Positions 9,064 through 16,308 of a DNA stretch of 64,000 bases are shown here, in pieces. Position numbers and translations under genes: made by a program. The notes beneath the pieces are model-generated. The model was not told the origin of the DNA, searched no databases, and worked only from the letters and a program-made list of their open reading frames with translations. Numbering within the stretch: the stretch's first letter is position 1; each line of letters begins with the position of its first letter. This stretch comes from G963677445 sp963677445 (GTDB taxonomy: Bacteria; Bacteroidota; Ignavibacteria; Ignavibacteriales; Melioribacteraceae): assembly GCA_963677445.2 (NCBI GenBank), contig CAXXGF010000041.1, positions 1 to 64,000 on the forward strand, read 5' to 3'.

Positions 9064-10368
9064 TTATTTTTTCCTGATCATTGAATTTATGCTACCGATT
9101 GCCTTTTCGGGTGTTATATCACCACTGAGGGCTTTATGAACATAGTAGGAAATTATATCTGAGACCTGGGTATAATTATCGAGGAATGGTCTGTTAATCG
9201 CTTTTTTTAACTGTTCCATGTAAAATTCAAGTTCGTGATGCTGGCTTAAATATTTTTCATCTTCATAGATTGATCTGATGGCCGGTATATGATTGCCAAC
9301 TTCGTACATGGTCTTTTGAGCTTCCTCACTTACAAGAAATTCCAGGAAAATAGCGGCCTCTTTTTTATGCTCGGAAGATTTGGAGATCATGATATTCCAC
9401 CCCCCGAGTATGGGGGAACTTTTACCTCCCGGCGCCGGAAGCACAGCTATCTTCTCGAGTCCCGGTTCTATATTCTTCTCGCTGCCAAGGTCCCTGAAAG
9501 AAATTTCGAAGGAGGGCCATCCCCTTATAAGGAACTCATCATTCTGAAGAATATATATAATCGATTCTATCTCCTTCATATGAAGCACATCTTTAGGCGC
9601 GATTTTTCGCGGGCCGATCAGGCTTTTGATAAATTCGAGTGTTTTTATTGTCTGTTCAACAGGCAATGTGTTGTCATCTTCCAGTAATTTCCCATTATTA
9701 ATTGAGCCCAGCATCTCAAAGAAAAAACAGATAAGCCCTTCATAATCATCCGCCTGAAATATAAATGAATTTCTCTCCTTCCCCTCTTTTAATTTTGCCA
9801 TCTCAAATATATCATCCCAGTCCAGTGAATCAACATTGCTCAAATATTCTTTCTGCTTTTCATTCAGCCTCCCTTTAAGCAGGAAATAGGAACCGATATC
9901 CACATATAATGGAACGGCGACGAGAACACTATCCTGATAACAGGATTGCAAAGTATAATCGACAAGTTCTGAACTGCTGATATTCGTAAAATCTTCTATC
10001 GGCTCAGCCCATTTGGCAAATCTCTTCACCCATATCAGGTCCACGGCGAATATATCAATACGGTTGCTCTTGTTTCTGAATGATCTCGCGAGTAATTCTT
10101 TGCGCTCATTTGTGCTGAATTTTTCGAAAGGAAGATGAATTACCTCAACCTTTATCCGTCCCTTATATTTTTCATTAAAAAGTTCGACAACTTTTTTATG
10201 AGCTTCGGTGATATTATCAGCAAAGCGGATTACCACTCCGTTTTGTGAGTTGTCCCTGTCTCCTATCGCTATTACCTGGTATATACTCAGTGTAACCAGT
10301 ATAAAAAATAAAACCAATAAAGGAATTAAGTTATTTTTAAGCAGTGTTGTAAGTTTTTTCATTTTCAC
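9064..10368 (-). CDS. Membrane-anchored extracellular solute-binding protein (family 1-like)
   Basis: 434 residues. The N-terminus has an uncleaved-looking helix (NLIPLLVLFFILVTLSIYQV, ~14-33), and the rest resembles ABC sugar-binding proteins of family 1: IRFADNITEAHKKVVELFNEKYKG, IDIFAVDLIWVKRFAKWAEP, then GGWNIMISKSSEHKKEAAIFLEFLVSEEAQ (the usual 'GG..l.I...s' hinge region) and a helical C-terminus. No lipobox is visible, and no ABC permease or ATPase gene lies near it. Because it heads a three-gene run with a histidine kinase and a sigma-54 regulator, I infer a sensing role rather than transport: it would bind a sugar or oligosaccharide and signal through the kinase. Fold assignment is firm; ligand is unknown. 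Confidence 0.85.
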   Translation of the reverse strand: MKMKKLTTLLKNNLIPLLVLFFILVTLSIYQVIAIGDRDNSQNGVVIRFADNITEAHKKVVELFNEKYKGRIKVEVIHLPFEKFSTNERKELLARSFRNKSNRIDIFAVDLIWVKRFAKWAEPIEDFTNISSSELVDYTLQSCYQDSVLVAVPLYVDIGSYFLLKGRLNEKQKEYLSNVDSLDWDDIFEMAKLKEGKERNSFIFQADDYEGLICFFFEMLGSINNGKLLEDDNTLPVEQTIKTLEFIKSLIGPRKIAPKDVLHMKEIESIIYILQNDEFLIRGWPSFEISFRDLGSEKNIEPGLEKIAVLPAPGGKSSPILGGWNIMISKSSEHKKEAAIFLEFLVSEEAQKTMYEVGNHIPAIRSIYEDEKYLSQHHELEFYMEQLKKAINRPFLDNYTQVSDIISYYVHKALSGDITPEKAIGSINSMIRKK

Positions 10369-10628
10369 ACTATTACTATTGAACAGAGGTAATCCGTTTA
10401 TTTATAAATCTAAAAATCAGACTGATATCTCTATCATATCTGAACCATTAACATAAAATCGAAATTCTATTATAAATTTTTAACCGGGATTATCAGAATT
10501 CAGGGCAATATATACCAGGTTATTGAACTGAAAGTGTGCTTGTTCGTGTCCTGAACCTTAAGAATATTTAAATAACAAAAGCGAATGTTATCAAATAACA
10601 CATTTTTTCTAAAAATAGAGGGCTTTAA

Positions 10629-11792
10629 TCAGGTTTTCCTGAATTTTATTCCTGTTCTCATATAAGTGGCGCTACGCCATAACCATTCAAAAGGTCCAAA
10701 ATAATAATATTTATTCCATTGCCATGCAATAAATAATTGCAATAACCAGAATAAAATACCGAGAAAAAAGCTCCATGTCTGTCCAATAAAATTATAGGCT
10801 CCGATTCCGAATCCGTAGAAAAAAGGGACAAATATCACAGACTGACTAATGTATATTGTCAGACTTAATTTACCGGCAGGAGCGAGAAAACTCAATATTT
10901 TGTTGCCGATGATTGTGTTAAACAAAATTGTAAATATAAGAATACCGGCCGCGGTGTACAATAAATCGTTGTAGCCGGATAAAATTGCGGATGAAAACCA
11001 GTTTTCACTTATGGAAAAAAATTGTGTTATTGATTGCCGGGTGAAGGTAAGGATAATAGCGGAAAGTAAAAACGCAATAGAAAAATATATAATATATTTT
11101 CGATAATATAATGTTTTTCTGAAGAAATCGAACCTTCCTGCCAGAAGTCCGGCAATTGATATTCCAATAATTATGGATAATCTTCCGCTCTCAAGCATAA
11201 ACGCCCATTTCGCCGCCTGCGATTTCCACAATGTTATATTCAGAAGCTCGGGAAAACTTCCATTCGCGTAAACATTCAGAATATCACCATACAGACCCCA
11301 GTGGGCGGGATTGCCCGGAGCGGTCGTGTTAAAATATGTCAAATAATATATTATCGCCGGCCCCTGTAAAAGAAAAAATAGTGACAAAAAAACAAGGAAG
11401 CCTGTTTTTATATTATAGAGAGGAAGAAGAAAAAATCCCGCGACCGCCAAAATTATCAGAATGTCTCCGCCATAAAGAAGCCCGTGAATAAAACCGGCAA
11501 TAAGCAGCAACATAAGACGCCAGCAATAACGCCCCCTGAAATCAATTCCTTTCTTGGCCTGGTTATCGATTATAATGAAAAAGCTCAATCCGAAAAGCAT
11601 AGCGAAAACTGCGTATGCTTTTCCGCCGAAGAGAAAAAAGGTGATATCATTAAATATGCTCTGCTCAGGTTTATACCAGTATAATTCAAAGTATTCAACC
11701 ATGTGGACCATAAAAAGTCCCATCAGCGCTAAACCCCTGAGCGCGTCAACAAGTATTATTCTTTTTGCTGAAGTGTACTGTATAATCGACAT
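10629..11792 (-). CDS. DUF418 multi-pass membrane protein
   Basis: 387 residues with about ten hydrophobic helices. The N-terminal signature VDALRGLALMGLFMVHM (16-32) and a C-terminal region (~240-375, GKLSLTIYISQSVIF and PFEWLWRS) match the DUF418/YeiB family, which is distantly related to the membrane acyltransferases (the 'RGLA' motif is shared). The biochemical role of the family is unknown; modification or export of a glycan or lipid is a reasonable but unproven guess. It sits 20 bp downstream of a GH5 lipoprotein gene and 260 bp upstream of the sensing triad, so it is probably cotranscribed with the hydrolases. Confidence 0.9.
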   Translation of the reverse strand: MSIIQYTSAKRIILVDALRGLALMGLFMVHMVEYFELYWYKPEQSIFNDITFFLFGGKAYAVFAMLFGLSFFIIIDNQAKKGIDFRGRYCWRLMLLLIAGFIHGLLYGGDILIILAVAGFFLLPLYNIKTGFLVFLSLFFLLQGPAIIYYLTYFNTTAPGNPAHWGLYGDILNVYANGSFPELLNITLWKSQAAKWAFMLESGRLSIIIGISIAGLLAGRFDFFRKTLYYRKYIIYFSIAFLLSAIILTFTRQSITQFFSISENWFSSAILSGYNDLLYTAAGILIFTILFNTIIGNKILSFLAPAGKLSLTIYISQSVIFVPFFYGFGIGAYNFIGQTWSFFLGILFWLLQLFIAWQWNKYYYFGPFEWLWRSATYMRTGIKFRKT

Positions 11793-11812
11793 AGAGAATC
11801 TCAGATAATAAA

Positions 11813-13123
11813 TTAAGGAATTATAACCCGAACCGGGTTTGAGTGCATATCCGGTTCATTGTCAGTAATTGCGATTACCCTGTAATACAGAGTATCACCG
11901 CCCGTATAATATTTCTCTTGATATTGATTGATATCAGATTCAAGCTCAGCGATCCCGATAAATTGTCCGGAATTTATTTTCCGTTCCAATACCAGCTTGT
12001 TTACATTATCCGAACGGTTATTCCATGTAAGATAAATATTATTTCCTTCAACGTAAAATAAAGATAGAGCGGCAGGGCTTTCAGCACAGGTTTTTATCAG
12101 TATATCTTTTATTTCAGACCATTGTCTGTTCTCCCTGTCGTAAATCCTGAAGTCACCATCATCATCCCAGGCCTGAAAAATGACACCATATTTTAACGCA
12201 AATTCAACATAGGAAAAATAATGATACATCCTGGAATTGTAGTCACAGTTAATGTTTGCGCCAAACTCACTAATCATAACCGGAATATTATTCGTTTCCG
12301 ACCAGTGAGCAACAGATTCAAATTTTTGCCGGACAGTTTCCCTCTCCTCAAAACTTCCCCATGTACCATTTGATTCTCCGGCAAAATCCCATGGATCATA
12401 AGAATGATAATATGCCATCAGGTAATCATCCTCCGGGATTGCCGCCGTAAAAAGATGTTCAGCGTTAGACCAGTCATTCCCGCTGAATATGACGGTGCGT
12501 TTAGGATTCAATTCCCTTATGACTGCCAGAATACTTCTGTTGATCTCGTCAACCTGCGCAACAGTCAAACCATGTGGTTCATTTAGTATTTCAAATAACA
12601 GCCTTCCCGGTTTACCGCTGAATCTTTCGGATATCTGTTCCCATATTCTTTTAAATCTTGGTTTGTTTTCATCAAATGTATTACTATCCTTCAGCCACGA
12701 TTCATGATGCGCATTGATAATCAGGTACAATCCTTTGCTTAATCCCCAGTCAACAACCTGTTCCACTCTGTCAAGCCAGGCTTCCTCAATATCAAAGGGG
12801 CTCGTTATCGCGGTATGCTCGTCCCATCTTACCGGAATTCGGACACATGAAAATCCCGCGTCCAAGATATCATCAAAATAATATTCACGCATCGGACCGG
12901 TATTCCATCCTCCTTCCTGAGGGGGTTCCAGTGTATTCCCGATATTTATTCCACGTTTAATTTTCCCCGCGATAACAGTGGGAGTTTCAAAAATATTATT
13001 TTCAACAACGGGCGATTCTGAAACTGTATCTTCAGAACAGGCAGTCAAAAAAAAGAGAATAAAAAGAAACATTGATAATTTTGAAGCAGCCACGTATAGA
13101 AAACTCCCTGGTGAGTTAATCAA
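11813..13123 (-). CDS. GH5 family lipoprotein glycosidase (endoglucanase-like)
   Basis: 436 residues counted from a TTG at 13123. A lipoprotein signal ends in LTAC-SED (Cys29), placing the enzyme on a membrane, probably facing outward. The GH5 barrel (~45-345) shows KRGINIGNTLEPP, the substrate-side CVRIPVRW, NAHHESW, the acid/base Glu182 in FEILNEPHG and nucleophile Glu287 in VMISEFGAN. A short fibronectin-III-like domain (~350-436) follows. Cellulase-type hydrolysis of a beta-glucan or beta-mannan is expected. The start is uncertain: TTG 13123 lies within the 8-bp overlap with the upstream GH30 gene, and ATG 13072 (MFLFILFFLTAC) would give a shorter signal peptide; neither has a good ribosome site. 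The overlap with GH30 suggests translational coupling. Confidence 0.9.
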   Translation of the reverse strand: MINSPGSFLYVAASKLSMFLFILFFLTACSEDTVSESPVVENNIFETPTVIAGKIKRGINIGNTLEPPQEGGWNTGPMREYYFDDILDAGFSCVRIPVRWDEHTAITSPFDIEEAWLDRVEQVVDWGLSKGLYLIINAHHESWLKDSNTFDENKPRFKRIWEQISERFSGKPGRLLFEILNEPHGLTVAQVDEINRSILAVIRELNPKRTVIFSGNDWSNAEHLFTAAIPEDDYLMAYYHSYDPWDFAGESNGTWGSFEERETVRQKFESVAHWSETNNIPVMISEFGANINCDYNSRMYHYFSYVEFALKYGVIFQAWDDDGDFRIYDRENRQWSEIKDILIKTCAESPAALSLFYVEGNNIYLTWNNRSDNVNKLVLERKINSGQFIGIAELESDINQYQEKYYTGGDTLYYRVIAITDNEPDMHSNPVRVIIP

Positions 13124-14576
13124 TAATTATTGTTTGAATGGAATGGGGAAATATGGTTTCTTCAAATAACATTCCTTCAAAATAGAATTTATATTTAATC
13201 TCTAAATCACTCTGGTTCATTACTACCGCTGCGACAGAACCATCCGGATTCCTGAAAGATGTTGCCAGGAGATGACTCCTGCTGCTTGCTGTGCTCAGCC
13301 TTTTCGCTCCGGGACGGATGAATTTTGAAAAATGCCCGATGTAATAATATGAAGGTGTATAGATCAATTCACCCGTTCTGGTATCAGCGTGCACCGGGGC
13401 AAAACAAAAATTCTCCACGTGATTAGGCCCGCCGGTTTCATCAAGGAGGATATTCCAGTCGGTCCAGCCAACGGTTCCGTTATTAAAGTCATGGATCATC
13501 GAACGGCCATATCTCTCCCCGTTTTTCCAGCGCTGGTAGCCATCCGGCTTAAAGCTCTCGGCGCAGCCTTCGGTGAATAACAATTTTTTATCGGGGAAAG
13601 AATTGTTTACCAACCCAATATTATGATACATTTCCTCTCCCCCGGCCCATGATTCATACCAGTGGAATCCTACCCCCCAGGCATATTTGGCCGCTTCCGG
13701 GTCCTCAAGGATGGTATTTGCCCGGTTTACTATCAGATCACGGTTGTGGTCCCACACGACAATCTTTTTATCTCCCAGACCTTCTTTTTCCATTACAGGT
13801 CCGAGAAAGTTTTTCAGAAAATCTCTTTCCTCTTCAGCGGTGTATATGCACGATTCCCATGTCTGTGTTGCCATAGGCTCATTCTGAAGAGTAATTCCCC
13901 ATACAGGAATTCCCTCTTTCTCATATTCTTTTATGAATTTTGTATAATAGAGAGCCCACGATTCAAAAAATTCAGGAAGCAGCTTTCCACCCTGAACCAT
14001 ATCTTTGTTGCTTTTCATGAACGGGGGCGGACTCCAGGGACTGGCATAAAGAGTTAAGCCCCCTGCCATATCAATTGCTCTTTTGATAAGGGGTATCCTG
14101 AATACCCTGTCATGTTCAATAGTAAATGTTTCAAGCTTTTTGTCTTCATCGGAAACATATATAAAACTGCCGCTGCTGAAATCGCATGAATGAATTGACA
14201 CCCTCGCGAGAGTGTAACCTATTCCTTCATCCACAGTGTAATATGATTTCAGAAATTTTTCTTTGTTTTCTGCCGGAAGTTTCGCGAATACTTCGGCTGA
14301 AGCGTCTGTTATCGCTCCCCCTATACCAAGGAAAGTCTGAAATGTTTTATTCGCGTTAACAAATATTGAAACTTCCGTTTCGAGGGGCTGACCGGCTTCT
14401 GTAAATGTTTTTTCTCCTGTTGGAGTAAGTCTGAAATCCTTATCCTTAGCTGTTGTAAATACCCTTATTTTTTTTGATTTGAGATCGTCCGGGTTTCCCG
14501 AAGCAAAAGAAATTTCAGCCAGATAAAATATTATCATTAAAAGAGAGAAAACATTTTTGCCCATATTATGGTCCAT
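13116..14576 (-). CDS. GH30 family glycoside hydrolase
   Basis: The protein is a GH30 enzyme of the glucosylceramidase type: FLGIGGAITDASAEVF at the start of the domain, the acid/base Glu in WGITLQNEPMA, HWYESW, and the nucleophile Glu in LLFTEGCAES, followed by the beta-sandwich side domain ending near the C-terminus. Family members hydrolyse beta-1,6- or beta-1,4-linked glucosyl or xylosyl bonds; exact specificity is not readable here. A frame extends upstream to 14702, but those 42 residues are not signal-like. ATG 14576 (MDHNMGKNVFSLLMIIFYLAEISFA) begins a normal signal peptide, so I place the start there, with 14564 as an alternative. It is the first gene of the minus-strand hydrolase run and overlaps the next GH5 gene by 8 bp. 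Confidence 0.9.
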   Translation of the reverse strand: MDHNMGKNVFSLLMIIFYLAEISFASGNPDDLKSKKIRVFTTAKDKDFRLTPTGEKTFTEAGQPLETEVSIFVNANKTFQTFLGIGGAITDASAEVFAKLPAENKEKFLKSYYTVDEGIGYTLARVSIHSCDFSSGSFIYVSDEDKKLETFTIEHDRVFRIPLIKRAIDMAGGLTLYASPWSPPPFMKSNKDMVQGGKLLPEFFESWALYYTKFIKEYEKEGIPVWGITLQNEPMATQTWESCIYTAEEERDFLKNFLGPVMEKEGLGDKKIVVWDHNRDLIVNRANTILEDPEAAKYAWGVGFHWYESWAGGEEMYHNIGLVNNSFPDKKLLFTEGCAESFKPDGYQRWKNGERYGRSMIHDFNNGTVGWTDWNILLDETGGPNHVENFCFAPVHADTRTGELIYTPSYYYIGHFSKFIRPGAKRLSTASSRSHLLATSFRNPDGSVAAVVMNQSDLEIKYKFYFEGMLFEETIFPHSIQTIIID

Positions 14577-14702
14577 TGTCGTGTGGTCGGAAAAAAAATT
14601 ATTTGAAGTTTGTAATCTCCCTGAAAGAGAGTTAACAAGTGAGTAAAACAAATATCGTACCAGTAAAAGTGTCGATAATCCCTCAATAATTATCATTTTC
14701 AT

Positions 14703-15253
14703 AGCCGGGATTATTAACCTGATAAGGTTTGATTATTATTTTGATAATATAATGGCAGAAATGTAACTGCAAAAATAGAATAAGCCCTCACGTTCATAAA
14801 TTTCCCCACTTAAACTGAAGATTAACCCGATCGGAAAAATTAGTCAAAGGCTTTTAAGATATTCATCCAGCTTTTTTTTAGAGATTTTTTTATTTCATTT
14901 GCCTTGTAGAGGCAATAATTATTGTAGAAAATTGATCATAAATTAAGAAAAAATCCTTGTAGAGGATTCACAAACCAACCCGGATAATCAAATACCTTAC
15001 GATATCCCTGTTAAACCCAGATAGATAGAGTTTTAAATTGGCAACACATCATTTATGGTTAAAAAAGAATCTTTTCAAGTATTAAATGGTTAACATTTTT
15101 CTGTGATACTTTCTAAAAATCCCACGATTTCTTTTTGCGAGAGGTAAAGAGTTTTGAATATAATGTCAGAAACGCAGCCGATAAATAGAATTAACCCTCA
15201 CGTTCATAAATTTCCCCACTTAAACTGTGGATTAACCCGATCGGAAAAATTAG
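14703..15253. other. Intergenic region with decayed duplicate of the downstream toxin-gene end
   Basis: No gene is visible. The stretch 14785-14899 is a near-identical direct copy of 15195-15310. Two copies of CCTTGTAGAGG lie 48 bp apart (about 14902 and 14956). The remainder is AT-rich, without a clear promoter for the GH30 gene on either the sigma-54 or the Bacteroidota TTTG/TAnnTTTG pattern. Confidence 0.6.
14785..14899 (-). repeat. Direct-repeat copy 1: remnant of an AbiEii-like gene 3' end
   Basis: This 115-bp segment repeats 15195-15310 with only a few differences (for example AACTGAAG versus AACTGTGG). The second copy contains the last codons of the AbiEii-like gene and its downstream flank. 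Copy 1 has eight T's where the gene has nine in the run before AGAGATTTTT, which puts the encoded C-terminus out of frame. It is therefore a non-functional scar of a duplication or of a second, deleted toxin gene. Confidence 0.85.
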
Positions 15254-15310
15254 TCAAAGGCTTTTAAGATATTCATCCAGCTTTTTTTTTAGAGATTTTT
15301 TTATTTCATT
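15195..15310 (-). repeat. Direct-repeat copy 2 (spans the 3' end of the AbiEii-like gene)
   Basis: This is the intact partner of the 14785-14899 repeat, offset by 410-411 bp. It covers the last ~19 codons of the AbiEii-like gene and about 60 bp beyond its stop. Weaker similarity continues upstream of both copies (GAATATAATGTCAGAAA versus AATATAATGGCAGAAA), so the duplicated block may originally have been some 150 bp. Confidence 0.85.
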
Positions 15311-15895
15311 CCAATCAGTGTGTTCAAATGTTTTAGGTTCCGGATCCGACTCAGCATCTGCAAAATAAACAATACTTTTATAAAAATGCAGCTTATTAAC
15401 ATTGGTAAACTTTTTATCAAAAAATGAAAACATTTGCCTGAAAGAATATTGTTTCAGCAAAAAGTAAAGATCATAAAAATCCTTTTTTGAACCCCGTCCT
15501 CCGATAGCTGAAAGTTTCATAGGAATAATATCCTCAATTGAAAGAAGCCTTATGCCATCATAATTAAAGACCGGTTTTATTAGTGGATATGGATATTTAA
15601 TCATATCCACCTTGATAAAACGCGGTGAGTCTCCGGGGCACTGGAATGATAGATTAAGTGTGCCAGGATTTTTAACAAGCTCTGAAATTTTGAAATTATT
15701 TTCAAGTTTAGTCGCGATATCATTCTGATCAAAATCTTCCAATGAAAACAGATTGATATCAATTGATATCCTGTGACCAAGATGTAAAGCTAACGCGGTT
15801 CCTCCAACTAAAAAGAATCTCTTCAGATAAGGCTCTGCCATCAGCTTTTTTAATAATCCCAGAGTTTCCTGATCGATGGTTCTGTATTGTAACAT
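15254..15895 (-). CDS. AbiEii-like nucleotidyltransferase (toxin component)
   Basis: 213 residues matching the AbiEii/DUF1814 nucleotidyltransferase family: the GGTALALHLGHR motif (31-42) followed by SIDINLF, a later acidic residue in FIKVDMIKYP (Asp97), the IEDIIPMKLSAIGGRGSKKDFYDLY segment, and a helical C-terminus. Family members act as toxins of type IV-like toxin-antitoxin or abortive infection systems, with tRNA nucleotidyl transfer shown for some. The usual catalytic Asp-x-Asp reads Asp46-Ile-Asn48 here, so the second metal ligand is replaced and activity may be weak or lost. The ATG at 15895 has AGAAGAG upstream. It overlaps the upstream DUF6922 gene by 46 bp, as expected for a coupled antitoxin-toxin pair. 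Confidence 0.9.
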   Translation of the reverse strand: MLQYRTIDQETLGLLKKLMAEPYLKRFFLVGGTALALHLGHRISIDINLFSLEDFDQNDIATKLENNFKISELVKNPGTLNLSFQCPGDSPRFIKVDMIKYPYPLIKPVFNYDGIRLLSIEDIIPMKLSAIGGRGSKKDFYDLYFLLKQYSFRQMFSFFDKKFTNVNKLHFYKSIVYFADAESDPEPKTFEHTDWNEIKKSLKKKLDEYLKSL

Positions 15896-16140
15896 CTGAA
15901 CTCTTCTTTTTTTACTTTAAATATTACACTGCAAAAATTAAGCGTCAATTTATCTAAATACCTTATTTGAAGAACTTCCTTTTTTATTTTATCCAGACCG
16001 TAATAATCTCTGATACTCAACCAGTCATCAACGTCTCCCCTCATTAATACCCTTCCGATGATGAACCGGGAGTTTTTCTCATAATCCAGTTTGTCATAGT
16101 CGACATCCCAGAATATTGATCTCTTCAGATTAAGGCTCAT
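15850..16140 (-). CDS. DUF6922-like protein, probable antitoxin partner
   Basis: 96 residues: LFW-type start (RSIFWDVDYDKLDY), FIIGRVLMRGDVDDW, helical middle, and the ending EEFRCYN. This pattern fits the DUF6922 domain, small proteins commonly encoded just upstream of AbiEii-like nucleotidyltransferases. The gene overlaps the downstream toxin-like gene by 46 bp. Role as antitoxin is inferred from position only; no DNA-binding motif is obvious, unlike the AbiEi antitoxin. Confidence 0.75.
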   Translation of the reverse strand: MSLNLKRSIFWDVDYDKLDYEKNSRFIIGRVLMRGDVDDWLSIRDYYGLDKIKKEVLQIRYLDKLTLNFCSVIFKVKKEEFRCYNTEPSIRKLWDY

Positions 16141-16239
16141 AAACTCTAATTGTTCCTTCTGTGATTATCCTGACAAAGGTAAACAGGTTTATTCATTAAA
16201 TCAACATAATTTCAATAAAACAACAGGCTTTGAATAAAT

Positions 16240-16264
16240 ATAAAAGGCGCCTTTCGGCGCCAAA
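16240..16264 (-). terminator. Rho-independent terminator after tkt
   Basis: A perfect GGCGCC/GGCGCC stem with a GAAA loop (16246-16261) is followed on the minus strand by TTTTATATTT. It lies about 45 bp past the transketolase stop and would end the SDR-larA-gnd-tkt transcript. Confidence 0.85.
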
Positions 16265-16308
16265 GAATCATTAATCAGTAATACTGTCACAATAAAGCCA
16301 ATAAAAAA

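Noticed and set aside
10553..10568. Second sigma-54 promoter upstream of the solute-binding protein gene
   Set aside because: GG and GC are at the correct spacing near 10541-10554, but the TT of the -12 box is AA, so the match is poor.
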